The translations under genes and the position numbers were made by a program. Below the pieces are notes generated by a model, which was not told the DNA's origin, ran no database searches, and saw nothing but the letters and a program-made list of their open reading frames with translations. Below are positions 15,387 through 23,593 of a DNA stretch of 32,029 nucleotides, one piece after another. This DNA is from an uncultured Adlercreutzia sp. (lineage in GTDB: Bacteria; Actinomycetota; Coriobacteriia; Coriobacteriales; Eggerthellaceae), in assembly GCA_902478715.1 (NCBI GenBank), contig CABSMC010000025.1:1-32029 (forward strand), in the 5' to 3' direction. Numbering within the stretch: position 1 is the stretch's first letter; each line of letters opens with the position of its first letter.

Positions 15387-15448
15387 CGTCGTCCTCCTTC
15401 GCGGTTGTCAGCGGCTCGGCCTTCGGCGCTGCGGGTCACCCTGCGGCT

Positions 15449-17227
15449 TTACGCTTCCTCGTCCTCTTCCTCAATGACGGGCACATAGGGAATGCGCACG
15501 GTGAACGTGCTGCCCTCCTTCACCCGGCTTTCCACGGTCACGGTGCCGCCATGCAGCTCGGTGAGGTCGCGCACTACGGCAAGCCCCAGCCCCGTGCCCC
15601 GGTAGCGGCGGTTGGCCGATTGCCCGGCCTGCTTGTACAGCTCGAAGATTTGGTCCAACTCTTCGGGCGCGATGCCCATGCCGTCGTCGGCGACGCGCAT
15701 GACGATCCAGCCGGCTGCGGCATCTTCGCCATCGGGGGCATTGGTGTCCGCCTTTTCGCTCTCACTGTGGGAGTCGGTTTCCCCGTCCTCGAACCCAATC
15801 GTCAGGCGCACGAACCCACCTCGATGGGTGTACTTGATAGCATTGTTCACCAGGTTCTCCAGAATGCGTCGCAGCTTCTCCCAGTCGGCCATGCTCAAGG
15901 GCACATTCGGCGCTACCGTGCAGGTGAGCCGCACGTCCTTGTCGGCGGCGATGGGGGCCAGCGCCTTGCGCACGAACTGGGCCAAATCGACGAAGTCCAC
16001 CGGCTCGGGCAAAAGCTCGTCCTTCTTGGCGGCGTGCTTGGAAATGACGAGGATGTTGTTCACCATGTTCAGCAAAAGGGTGGCATTCGACTCGATTTCG
16101 CCCACGGCCTCGCGGGTCTTGGGCGCTAGGCTGTCGTCCGCGTTCAGGATGCGCGCGTAGGCCAAAATGCTGGTGAGCGGCGTGCGCAGCTCGTGGCTGA
16201 CGATGGCGAAGAACTCGTTCTTGTAGGCCACCTCATCACCCAGCCGATCGAGTGCTACCTTCAGCTCGCGCTTCTGGTAGTTCAGCATGTCGTTGAGCAC
16301 CATGAGGTCGTCGGTCTTGGAACGCACCTGGCCCTCCAGATCGGCATAAAGCGCCTCAAGGTCGCGGGCCATGCGGTCGAACTCGCCGGTGAGCTCCGCC
16401 AGCTCGTCGCGGGGCCGCTCGCCGGGGTCGGGCACCGTGAGGGTGTAGTTGAAGTCGCCCTTGCCCACGGCGCCCGCCGCGCCTCGCAGCTCGTCGATGG
16501 GCCGCAGCACCAGCCGGCTTGTCACGAAGTACAGCCCGATGAAGGCCGCTACCATCATGAACAGCACCATGATCGCCTGCTGCATCATGCTATCTTGAAT
16601 GCCGGCGGCGTAAATGCCCATGGGCTCGGTGATGGACATGGCGCCGCCCACTTGGCCCACCTGCATGCCCTCCTTGGGGTAGCCGTACTGATCCAGCTCG
16701 CCGACGGGGTCGCCGTGACATTCTAGGCACGACTCGGTCACGTACAACGGCTCCGTATAGCGGAACACCCGCGTGCCGTCGCCGGCGTCCACGACGCGCC
16801 AGAATGCCTTGCGGTCGGGGTCGGCGTTGAAGGCGGCCAGGGCCTCCTGCTCGAAGGCGTCCGGCGCGTTGGCAGCCTGACGCGGCGTGTCATTTGTGAA
16901 GCGGATGGAGTAGTCGGTTTCCGTGGTGAACAGCATGGATATTGACTTCGCCGCCACCACGCACACGAGGTGCTTCGTACGGAAGGTGCCGTCCTCGGCA
17001 CGGTTGATGACTTCCTGATTCATATCGACGAAGTCCCACGCCGCGCGCATTTCGGCGGCGAGCACCTCGGCTTTTTCGCGTGCCTCGTTCTCGGCCTGAG
17101 CGTTTTGAAGCGATAGGTTCCATAGAATGTCAACGGCCATGAGCGCAACCATAATGACGCCGATGGAAACGGCGATCTTGAAGCGTATGCCATAGCGGAA
17201 CGGGCGCCCCGGGTGATCGGTCGACAT
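15449..17227 (-). CDS. Sensor histidine kinase with DUF3365 (Tll0287-like) CxxCH heme-type sensor
   Basis: This 592-aa membrane kinase has TM1 at about residues 16-38, an extracytoplasmic sensor at 40-215, TM2 at 216-237, then HAMP (about 238-292), a coiled-coil stretch, the dimerisation domain with phospho-His345 (SHELRTP) and an ATPase domain with NLVNNAIKYT, DDGMGIAPEE and GTGLGLAV. The sensor ends with a Cys167-Leu-Glu-Cys170-His171 motif in ESCLECHGDP, the covalent heme c signature found in DUF3365/Tll0287-like domains. This points to sensing of redox state or a heme-binding gas such as NO or O2 outside the membrane. The start has GAGGAGGGG upstream. Residues about 475-500 form an acidic insertion within the ATPase domain. 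The gene is divergent from the second molybdoenzyme. Confidence 0.93.
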   Translation of the reverse strand: MSTDHPGRPFRYGIRFKIAVSIGVIMVALMAVDILWNLSLQNAQAENEAREKAEVLAAEMRAAWDFVDMNQEVINRAEDGTFRTKHLVCVVAAKSISMLFTTETDYSIRFTNDTPRQAANAPDAFEQEALAAFNADPDRKAFWRVVDAGDGTRVFRYTEPLYVTESCLECHGDPVGELDQYGYPKEGMQVGQVGGAMSITEPMGIYAAGIQDSMMQQAIMVLFMMVAAFIGLYFVTSRLVLRPIDELRGAAGAVGKGDFNYTLTVPDPGERPRDELAELTGEFDRMARDLEALYADLEGQVRSKTDDLMVLNDMLNYQKRELKVALDRLGDEVAYKNEFFAIVSHELRTPLTSILAYARILNADDSLAPKTREAVGEIESNATLLLNMVNNILVISKHAAKKDELLPEPVDFVDLAQFVRKALAPIAADKDVRLTCTVAPNVPLSMADWEKLRRILENLVNNAIKYTHRGGFVRLTIGFEDGETDSHSESEKADTNAPDGEDAAAGWIVMRVADDGMGIAPEELDQIFELYKQAGQSANRRYRGTGLGLAVVRDLTELHGGTVTVESRVKEGSTFTVRIPYVPVIEEEDEEA

Positions 17228-17280
17228 GGTGTCCCCTCCTCGTCAATCTTCATATTATGCCCGATGGAGCTGCATGCAGG

Positions 17281-17329
17281 AGACTTCGGTGGGGAAGGTA
17301 ATTCTTTTTTAATATTTGCCCCGAAGTCT
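17281..17329. promoter_or_regulatory. 9-bp inverted repeat in the kinase/molybdoenzyme divergent region
   Basis: AGACTTCGG (17281-17289) and CCGAAGTCT (17321-17329) are perfect inverted arms 31 nt apart, flanking an A/T-rich tract with a run of six T. The element is located upstream of the kinase gene in the 299-bp divergent region and could be a regulator site or a loop-forming element. Confidence 0.4.
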
Positions 17330-17354
17330 TAATGAAAAGTTCCGCTGGCCGCCA

Positions 17355-17383
17355 TTGAAGTGACGTTGAGTCAACGGCAGAAT
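17355..17383 (+). promoter_or_regulatory. Candidate promoter with embedded palindrome for the second molybdoenzyme operon
   Basis: TTGAAG (17355-17360) and CAGAAT (17378-17383) are 17 bp apart. The spacer contains CGTTGAGTCAACG (17364-17376), a perfect 13-bp odd palindrome, as expected of an operator that blocks or repositions RNA polymerase. The -10 match is modest, and AATAAT just downstream is an alternative. Confidence 0.45.
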
Positions 17384-17526
17384 AATAGCCAGCGAGTGCG
17401 AGGGTTTCGGCCGAGGAGGGCCGCCCGATGCGACAGCAAGGCGGTAGGAGATCCGCCGAGAGCGGGGGTTCAAACGTCTTTTCGCCGCAGCTCGCGAGAA
17501 AATCCTATCTGAGGGAGGAGAGTTCT

Positions 17527-19887
17527 ATGACGAAGAACAGCGAACGCGCCATTGACGCCAAGCTCACCCGTCGCGCCTTCGTGGGCGCTGCCGCGGCTAC
17601 GGCTGCTGTGGGCCTGGCCGGATGCGCTCCGGCGGCCACCGACGAGGCGCCGGCCAACGAGGAGGGCCTGCCCGTTACAGGGGAGGATCCCTATGCGAAT
17701 GCGGAGATCTTCTACTCTACGTGCCCGCCGGAGTGCCAGCATCATAACCTCAAGGGCTATGTGGTGGACGGCAAGCTCGTGAAGGTGGAGTCTTCCGAGT
17801 TGAACGACTGCGCCGCCTGTGCTCGCGGCATCGCTCGTGGCTTTATGTGCAACGATCCCAATCGACTGACGGTGCCGCTTTTGCGCGACGGCGATAAGGG
17901 TTCGGGTAAGTTCAAGGAGATCTCTTGGGATGAGGCCTTCGACCTTATCCAGCAGAAGCTCGATGAGGCCATTGCCACCGATGGCAACCAGTCGATTTGC
18001 TACGCAACTGGCTCGGGCAACTTCGGGGCCATGCACGGCCCGGTGGCGAATGCCTTCTTTGCGCATCTCGGCGGCGCCACTACGACGGTAGGCAAGCTTT
18101 GCTGTGCCGGCGTGTACGAGTCTGTTGTGTACATTTACGGCAAGCGCTTTCTGGACTGCCGTAACCAGATTGAGAACAGCACCTATTGCATTATTTGGGG
18201 CAACAATCCCGCCATCACCAAGCAGGGCTACTTCCAGCGTTTCGAGAAAGTGGTGGAAAACGGTGGCAAGCTCGTGGTGATCGATCCTATCTATACCGAG
18301 TCGGCCGCTAAGGCTACCGACTGGATCGCTCCCTGGCCCGGCACCGATGCAGCCTTGGGGCTTGCGATGCTGAAGACCATCGTGGACGAGAAGCTCTATG
18401 ATGAGGAGTTCCTGCTGGCTCACACCTGCGCCCCGTGTCTGGTGGACAAGGCCACGGGAGAGCCAGTGATGGAAGATCCTGAGGATCCGGCCTCCTTTGT
18501 GGTGCTCGATACCGCCACGGGCAATGTGGTGCGCCATGATGCCGCAAACATCACGGCTGCCCTCACTTTGGAGGGAACGCCCCAGGCCGAGCAGTACAAC
18601 ACTGAGTTCGAGCTCATCTATGCCAACGCCGCTCCCTGGACAGTTGAGGCTGCCGAGGCCGAGTGCGGAGTGCCTGCGGCCGACATCCAGCGTATCGCTC
18701 GCGAGTACGCGACCGCCGAGCATGCCATGATCGTTCACAACATGGGCGGATTCATGCGTACCGAGAATGGTACCTACGCCGTGGCCGTTGGTGCCTACTT
18801 GGCAGCGTTCTGCGGACAGATCGGCCATGAGGGTGAGGGCTATTCGGATGCGGGTGGTGTGTGCGAAGTGAAGACCGGTGCGCCGATCGAGGTTCCCAAC
18901 TTACTCGAGAAGATGCCCACCATCCCGTGCTTTAAGTTTGGTGAGTCCATTCTGAACGAAGACCCCTGCAAGGTGAACGTGTTCTGGTCCATGACCGGCA
19001 GCCCCATGACCCAGTGGCCCAATACCAACATGGTGCGCAAGGCTCTAGAAAAGATCCCCTTCGTCATTACCGTCGATGAGTACCTGACCTCTACCGCCCT
19101 CTACTCCGATTTGGTTCTGCCCTGCGCAGGCATCTTCGAGGTGGACGGCGTGCTGGCCCAGAACCGCTCCCATTGGATTCAGCTGATGGAGAAGGCGGTG
19201 GATGCGCCCGGCGAGGCCAAGAGCGATTTGGAGATATTCACTGAGCTCGCTCGCCGTTACGACTTCGGCGATGCCTTCGATGTGCCCATGGAGACGCTCA
19301 TCAGCAACGTCATTGAGCCGGCGGGCATCACCTATGAGGAGCTGAAGGAGAAAAAGGCCATCGACGTGGTGGGTCCCGACTACATTCCCTACAAAGACGG
19401 TAAATTCCTTACACCTTCCGAAAAAGCCGAGTTCTGGGTACGCTCCTGGAAGGAGGAGGGCTTCGACCCCATTGCCTCCTACGCGCGTGCTGAAGAGGAC
19501 GCTCGCAACGACAATGAACTGGCTCGCAAGTATCCGCTCTTCAGCGTTCAGCAGAAGACCTATCGCAGTGTGCATTCCACCTTCAACAATCTCGAATGGA
19601 TGGACGAAGTATGCGATCAAAAGCCCGTGGTTCTTATGAATGTCGCTGATGCCGAGACACGAGGTATCCAGGATGGCGATGCGGTGGTTGTGTTCAACGA
19701 TCGTGGCGAGCATCACGGCGTTGCTCTCGTCAACGACCTTATCAAGCCTGGGGTAGTAGGGCTGCAGAACGGCTGGTGGGAGCAGCAGGGCGGCTCGTCC
19801 AGTTATGTGACCAACGATAAGTGGAGGACTCTCGGTGGTACCCACTGCTGCAATCAGACTCTCGTTGACGTGAAGAAGGAGGCGTAA
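17527..19887 (+). CDS. Tat-exported molybdopterin oxidoreductase with non-canonical Fe-S motif
   Basis: DMSO reductase family catalytic subunit of 786 aa. The ATG at 17527 follows GAGGGAGGAG and begins a Tat signal (TRRAFVGAAA, 14-23) that ends in LAGC33, a lipobox, so the enzyme may be a lipoprotein. The N-terminal cluster motif departs from the DmsA pattern: Cys66-x3-Cys70 is followed by QHHN, so the third Cys is replaced (Asn74, with His72/73 adjacent). The fourth Cys aligns with Cys98, and extra Cys95 and Cys108 lie nearby. At the Mo-ligand position, alignment with DmsA puts Cys192 of KLCCAGV where Ser normally sits. An insertion of roughly 50 residues follows residue 310. Fe-S subunit 4 nt downstream; no NrfD-type anchor. 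The substrate is unknown; reductive attack on an organic molecule, as in gut catechol dehydroxylases, is one possibility. Confidence 0.9.
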   Translation: MTKNSERAIDAKLTRRAFVGAAAATAAVGLAGCAPAATDEAPANEEGLPVTGEDPYANAEIFYSTCPPECQHHNLKGYVVDGKLVKVESSELNDCAACARGIARGFMCNDPNRLTVPLLRDGDKGSGKFKEISWDEAFDLIQQKLDEAIATDGNQSICYATGSGNFGAMHGPVANAFFAHLGGATTTVGKLCCAGVYESVVYIYGKRFLDCRNQIENSTYCIIWGNNPAITKQGYFQRFEKVVENGGKLVVIDPIYTESAAKATDWIAPWPGTDAALGLAMLKTIVDEKLYDEEFLLAHTCAPCLVDKATGEPVMEDPEDPASFVVLDTATGNVVRHDAANITAALTLEGTPQAEQYNTEFELIYANAAPWTVEAAEAECGVPAADIQRIAREYATAEHAMIVHNMGGFMRTENGTYAVAVGAYLAAFCGQIGHEGEGYSDAGGVCEVKTGAPIEVPNLLEKMPTIPCFKFGESILNEDPCKVNVFWSMTGSPMTQWPNTNMVRKALEKIPFVITVDEYLTSTALYSDLVLPCAGIFEVDGVLAQNRSHWIQLMEKAVDAPGEAKSDLEIFTELARRYDFGDAFDVPMETLISNVIEPAGITYEELKEKKAIDVVGPDYIPYKDGKFLTPSEKAEFWVRSWKEEGFDPIASYARAEEDARNDNELARKYPLFSVQQKTYRSVHSTFNNLEWMDEVCDQKPVVLMNVADAETRGIQDGDAVVVFNDRGEHHGVALVNDLIKPGVVGLQNGWWEQQGGSSSYVTNDKWRTLGGTHCCNQTLVDVKKEA

Positions 19888-19891
19888 GACC

Positions 19892-20458
19892 ATGGCTATC
19901 GGATTTTGGATGAACAATAAGAACTGCTACGGCTGCAAGACCTGCTCCATCGCCTGCAAGAGCGAGAAGCAGTTGGACAAGGGTGTGCTGCTGCGGCATG
20001 TGACGGCAATTCGTCAGGATGATCCGCGAGCTTTTGCTTACCTCTCTATGGCCTGTAACCATTGCGAAGAGCCTGCCTGTATGGCGAACTGCCCGGTAGG
20101 GGCCTACAGCAAGTTGGAAGATGGTACGGTGATTCAGGACCACTCCGTTTGCATCGGCTGCAAGACCTGCATCTCCGCTTGCCCTTACGGCGCGCCCAGC
20201 TACGACGAGGCGACGAGCACTACGTTCAAGTGCGATGGCTGCTATGATCGGCGCCAGCGCGGCGAGCTGCCCGCGTGCGTGGTTGCCTGCCCCGGCGCAA
20301 ATCTGGCTCTCGATGATATGGGGTCTCTGCAGAGCACGTATACGGCCGATATCGTGTCCGACGAGAACTCCGGCACCAAGCCCAACTTCGTCATCACGGT
20401 GGATGCGGCCTTGGCTGAAGAGCCCGACGACACCGTGGTCGAGAACCGCACGGCGTAA
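19892..20458 (+). CDS. 4Fe-4S electron-transfer subunit (DmsB-like) of the second molybdoenzyme
   Basis: This 188-aa ferredoxin-like protein has four Cys groups: 12/15/18/22, 55/58/63/67, 87/90/93/97 and 114/117/129/133, consistent with four [4Fe-4S] clusters. It has no signal peptide, so co-export with the Tat-targeted catalytic subunit is expected. The start at 19892 lies 4 nt after the stop of the catalytic gene, with AAGGAGG overlapping that gene's end. It resembles DmsB and is somewhat shorter than the DmsB-type proteins at 30234 and 31078. A strong hairpin directly downstream (20496-20533) probably limits transcription into the ABC genes. Confidence 0.92.
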   Translation: MAIGFWMNNKNCYGCKTCSIACKSEKQLDKGVLLRHVTAIRQDDPRAFAYLSMACNHCEEPACMANCPVGAYSKLEDGTVIQDHSVCIGCKTCISACPYGAPSYDEATSTTFKCDGCYDRRQRGELPACVVACPGANLALDDMGSLQSTYTADIVSDENSGTKPNFVITVDAALAEEPDDTVVENRTA

Positions 20459-20495
20459 TTTCCCTTAGGGCGCCCTCGTCCGCGAGGACGCAAGA

Positions 20496-20540
20496 ACGGC
20501 ACGAAGCGCTCCCTCCCCTCCGCTTCGTGCCGTCCCCTTT
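20496..20540 (+). terminator. Intrinsic terminator or attenuator between Fe-S gene and ABC genes
   Basis: ACGGCACGAAGCG (20496-20508) pairs perfectly with CGCTTCGTGCCGT (20521-20533) around a 12-nt loop and is followed by CCCCTTTT. The TTG start of the permease is 24 nt after the stem. No clear promoter is seen between stem and gene, so partial read-through is the likeliest way the downstream genes are expressed. Confidence 0.7.
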
Positions 20541-20557
20541 TGGAAGGAGGACGAGCA

Positions 20558-21760
20558 TTGTTTTCCCTAGCCTGGAAGAACATCACCCGACGTTTGGGCG
20601 GATCCCTCATGACCGCTCTTATCGCCTTCATTGCCGTTTTTGTATTGGCCACCTCTCTGGCTGTCGTGGCGTCGCTTGAAAATGGACTAAGGCTCTCGCG
20701 GGAGCGACTCGGAGCCGACATCATGGTCCTTCCCGCAGGGGCATCTGGCAATGCGTCAGAGGTGCTCTTTTGCGCCGAGCCAGTCAACGTGTACTTGCCG
20801 GCTGATGTCGAGCGAACCGTGGCCGGAATCGACGGTGTGGAACAGGCGACACCCCAGTTCTTCACGCAAACGGTCAACCAGAGCTGTTGCTCGGTGATCG
20901 GGGTGACGCGCGTGGTGGGCATTGATATGAAAACGGATTTCATCGTAGGCCCCTGGCTGGTCGGTGGGGCACTTGAAGGGGGGGCGTTGCCTCCGGATGG
21001 CATTATCTTGGGAGCTGCGGCGCCACCTATCGAAGGCGGGCAAGCATCCATTCTCGGGTCGGTGTTTTACTGTGTGGGCACCCTTGAGCCAACGGGATCG
21101 AGCGTCGACGAGACCATCTTCATGGATGTGAATGCTGCGCGAACCATTGCGGCTGAAAGTCCATATCTTGAGAGCGTCTGGCTTAACGTCGATCCCTTCG
21201 ATGCCATCTCGTGCGTTATGGTGAAGGTGAAAGAGGGAGCACAGCCCTCGGCGGTGGCAGCTGCCATTATCGAGCAGGTGCCAGGAGCTGCGGCGGTATG
21301 CACTTCCGATCTTATTGCCGGTGTAACATCCCAGCTGGTCGTGTTGGAATCGATGACCCTTGCGTTTCTGGCGGCTATCGTGCTTTTGGCGGCTCTGGCG
21401 TTGGCGGGGCGGTTCTCGTCGCTCGTGTCGAGTCGTATGGGCGAGCTCGGCCTGCTGAGGACGATGGGAGTTGGCCGCCTTAAGGTTGCTTTGAGCTTCG
21501 TGGTCGAGGTGGGGATTGTCACAATGGTCGCGGCAGCGACAGCGACGGTCTGTGCATGCTTGGCATCATCGGCCATTATCGGACAGCTCCATACCTCGTT
21601 CGATTTGCCGGGAGCCCTGCTGGCTCCCTCGGCTTACGGGTGGGTTGTCTGCGCGGCTCTTCTGTTCGCGGTGCTCCTCAGTTTGGTGGCGCTCGTTCAG
21701 CCCATGATCACCCTGATGCGTCAGGATCCCCAGGAAACGCTTGCCAAAGGAGGGTTGTGA
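20558..21760 (+). CDS. FtsX/MacB-type ABC transporter permease
   Basis: This 400-aa permease starts with TTG at 20558, set by GGAGG 7 nt upstream; an in-frame TTG at 20540 lies within the ribosome site. The topology is that of four-helix FtsX/MacB proteins: one N-terminal helix (about 17-40), a large extracytoplasmic domain (about 45-260), then three helices ending in QPMITLMRQDPQETL. The extracytoplasmic domain carries a vicinal pair Cys110-Cys111 in VNQSCCSVIG. I recall similar motifs in ABC permeases near metal or redox genes, but this needs confirmation. The stop overlaps the start of the ATPase gene by one base (TGATG). FtsX-type systems usually act as mechanotransmitters or lipoprotein/substrate extruders rather than importers. 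Confidence 0.88.
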   Translation: MFSLAWKNITRRLGGSLMTALIAFIAVFVLATSLAVVASLENGLRLSRERLGADIMVLPAGASGNASEVLFCAEPVNVYLPADVERTVAGIDGVEQATPQFFTQTVNQSCCSVIGVTRVVGIDMKTDFIVGPWLVGGALEGGALPPDGIILGAAAPPIEGGQASILGSVFYCVGTLEPTGSSVDETIFMDVNAARTIAAESPYLESVWLNVDPFDAISCVMVKVKEGAQPSAVAAAIIEQVPGAAAVCTSDLIAGVTSQLVVLESMTLAFLAAIVLLAALALAGRFSSLVSSRMGELGLLRTMGVGRLKVALSFVVEVGIVTMVAAATATVCACLASSAIIGQLHTSFDLPGALLAPSAYGWVVCAALLFAVLLSLVALVQPMITLMRQDPQETLAKGGL

Positions 21761-22437
21761 TGGAACCGTTGTTAGAGCTTTCCGATGTCGTAAAGGAATT
21801 CTCCTCCCACCCCCCGGTACGTCCACTCGATGGTCTGAGCATGGTTGTACCACCCTCGACGATGATTGCGGTTACGGGCGTCTCTGGCAAAGGGAAATCG
21901 ACTCTGCTCAATGTGATGGGCGGCCTGCTGCGCCCCGAAGCTGGATGTGTGCGGTATCGGAAGGTCGACCTGACACAGGCGACGGCCGCGCAGCTCGATG
22001 CCATTCACCGGCATGGCATTGGCTTCGTTTTCCAGACGCCCTATTTGTTCCAGGCGCTAACGGCCTATGAGAATTTAGAGCTGGCGCTGCGGGCCTCTGG
22101 TGAGAAAGTGGTGCGAGACCGCATTTTCGAGATGTTGGAGAAACTGGGCCTTGACGAACGGGCCGAGCATCTTCCCTCGGCTCTATCCGCTGGGCAGAAG
22201 CGCCGATTGGTGCTCGGTCGCGCGCTCCTCTCCTGCCACGATGTACTGTTGGCGGACGAGCCGACGAATGACTTAGATGCGGAATGGTCAGAGTGCGTCT
22301 TCGAGCTGCTGCGCGGCTTCTGTGCCGATGAGGAACGATCGGTGGTTCTGGTGACCCATGATCGCTCCTATGCCGCTCGGGCTGACAGCATGTATCTTCT
22401 GGAAGGAGGAAAGCTTAGGGAGGTGGCGGAGCAATGA
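21760..22437 (+). CDS. ABC transporter ATPase (MacB/LolD-like)
   Basis: This 225-aa cytosolic nucleotide-binding protein drives the permease encoded immediately upstream. Walker A is GVSGKGKST (40-48, with Lys in the usually small position), the Q-loop is FVFQTPYLF (89-97), the signature is LSAGQKRR (142-149), and Walker B plus D-loop is VLLADEPTNDLD (162-173), with an H-loop in VLVTHDRSYA. The chosen ATG overlaps the permease stop; a longer frame beginning at 21556 lies within the permease gene. The ATG of the next gene overlaps its stop by 4 bp, so permease, ATPase and propeller are translationally coupled. Confidence 0.93.
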   Translation: MEPLLELSDVVKEFSSHPPVRPLDGLSMVVPPSTMIAVTGVSGKGKSTLLNVMGGLLRPEAGCVRYRKVDLTQATAAQLDAIHRHGIGFVFQTPYLFQALTAYENLELALRASGEKVVRDRIFEMLEKLGLDERAEHLPSALSAGQKRRLVLGRALLSCHDVLLADEPTNDLDAEWSECVFELLRGFCADEERSVVLVTHDRSYAARADSMYLLEGGKLREVAEQ

Positions 22438-23582
22438 TCACGCGCAGGAACTTTGTGGTGCTGGCCGGTATTGGAGCCATGGGGCTGCTAAGCACGGCAG
22501 GTTGCGCCGCGCCAGCCGAGGAGCCGCCGAGAGATGTATCGGGAGAGAAGGAGCCACTGGAAGAACCTTCGCCAATTCCCCAAAAGGAGCCAGTTGCTTC
22601 CAGCGAGCCGTTTTCGGGGGAGATTATCCCCGGGATGCTGTGCGTTGCGGAGTACGCGACAAACACTCTTGCGGTTGTCGACGCGAGGGCTGGAGAAGTG
22701 GCTGGCCGTATTCCCGTCGGCCGCAATCCGGCTTCGGTTCTTGCCGCGGAAGATACCGTTTTCGTGGGGTGTACCGGCACTGGCGAGGTGACCGCGGTTC
22801 CGATGGCGAGCCCGACTGCCGCGGCCCCCATTCCCGTGGGGCATCAGATTCTTGGGCTGTGCTGCGATGAGGCTCGGGGACTTATCTATGTTGGCGACTA
22901 CTTCGCCAACAGCGTTCATGTAATCGACGTGGCGCTGCAATCGCTTGTGGGCACGATGGAGCTTAGCGCATTGGGATTCAGCGGCCGCACCGATCCGCCC
23001 CCTTGCTGCACCTTTGAACCGGGGGCGGGTCGCCGCACGGTGGCGCTGGCGTTGGCTCCCGAGGGAGACTTGCTGTACTGCGCCAACTACGGCACCTTCG
23101 ACGTGGCCCGCGTCGACCTTGCGACGGGCGAGGAAATCGAGGCCTTCGACGGCGTGGTGGGCCCGCGGCAGATCCTCGTGTCCGCCGACGGAGCGCAGCT
23201 GCTTCTGGCCGGCGTGGGAGGGGAGGGCGAGCAGCAGGTGAGCGACCTGTATGTGCTCGACCGCTCCTCGGGCAAACGCGTGCAGGAGGTGCCGGTGGGC
23301 CAGTCTGTCGCCGGCGTGGCTCAGGCCTCTGACGGCTCGGCGGTGTGGGCCATCGCCCGCGACGATGGGGAGTTGGTGGCCTTCGACGCCGACTGGAACG
23401 AGACGGGGCGTCTGTCTTTGGGCGTGGGCATCGATACGCTCGTACTTGCTCCCGACGCGAAGACGCTGCTGGTTGGCAACAGCATCGGCGGCCAAGTGCA
23501 CGTGGTGGATGCGCCGTCGCTGGCGCTGCTGAATACGATTGAAGGATTGGCGAGTCCCAAGGACATCGCCGTCATCGCTTGA
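22434..23582 (+). CDS. Tat-exported YVTN-type beta-propeller lipoprotein
   Basis: This 382-aa protein has an N-terminal Tat-like motif TRRNF (3-7), a hydrophobic segment and a lipobox STAGC24, so it should be anchored to the outer face of the membrane. After a Pro/Glu-rich linker (about 25-60) come repeated beta-propeller blades in the YVTN style (LAVVDARAGEVAGRIPVGRNP, NSVHVIDVALQSLVG, DVARVDLATGEEIEAF, HVVDAPSLALLNTIEG). Two vicinal Cys pairs are seen: GLCCDEA near residue 143 and PPPCCTFEPG near 188. It is coupled to the ABC transporter by a 4-bp overlap and may be its substrate-binding or chaperone-like partner. Propellers are also seen in copper and heme enzymes, but I see no full catalytic motif here. 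Confidence 0.85.
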   Translation: MITRRNFVVLAGIGAMGLLSTAGCAAPAEEPPRDVSGEKEPLEEPSPIPQKEPVASSEPFSGEIIPGMLCVAEYATNTLAVVDARAGEVAGRIPVGRNPASVLAAEDTVFVGCTGTGEVTAVPMASPTAAAPIPVGHQILGLCCDEARGLIYVGDYFANSVHVIDVALQSLVGTMELSALGFSGRTDPPPCCTFEPGAGRRTVALALAPEGDLLYCANYGTFDVARVDLATGEEIEAFDGVVGPRQILVSADGAQLLLAGVGGEGEQQVSDLYVLDRSSGKRVQEVPVGQSVAGVAQASDGSAVWAIARDDGELVAFDADWNETGRLSLGVGIDTLVLAPDAKTLLVGNSIGGQVHVVDAPSLALLNTIEGLASPKDIAVIA

Positions 23583-23593
23583 AAGGGGAACTC

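Noticed and set aside
17470..18828. Minus-strand open frame of 452 codons opposite the second molybdoenzyme
   Set aside because: Fully covered by a gene with clear Tat and Fe-S motifs; the antisense product has no domain pattern.
22434..23582. Propeller protein considered as a nitrous oxide reductase or nitrite reductase
   Set aside because: No CxxCH heme site, no copper-A cupredoxin domain and no matching His pattern; only the propeller-type repeats are shared.
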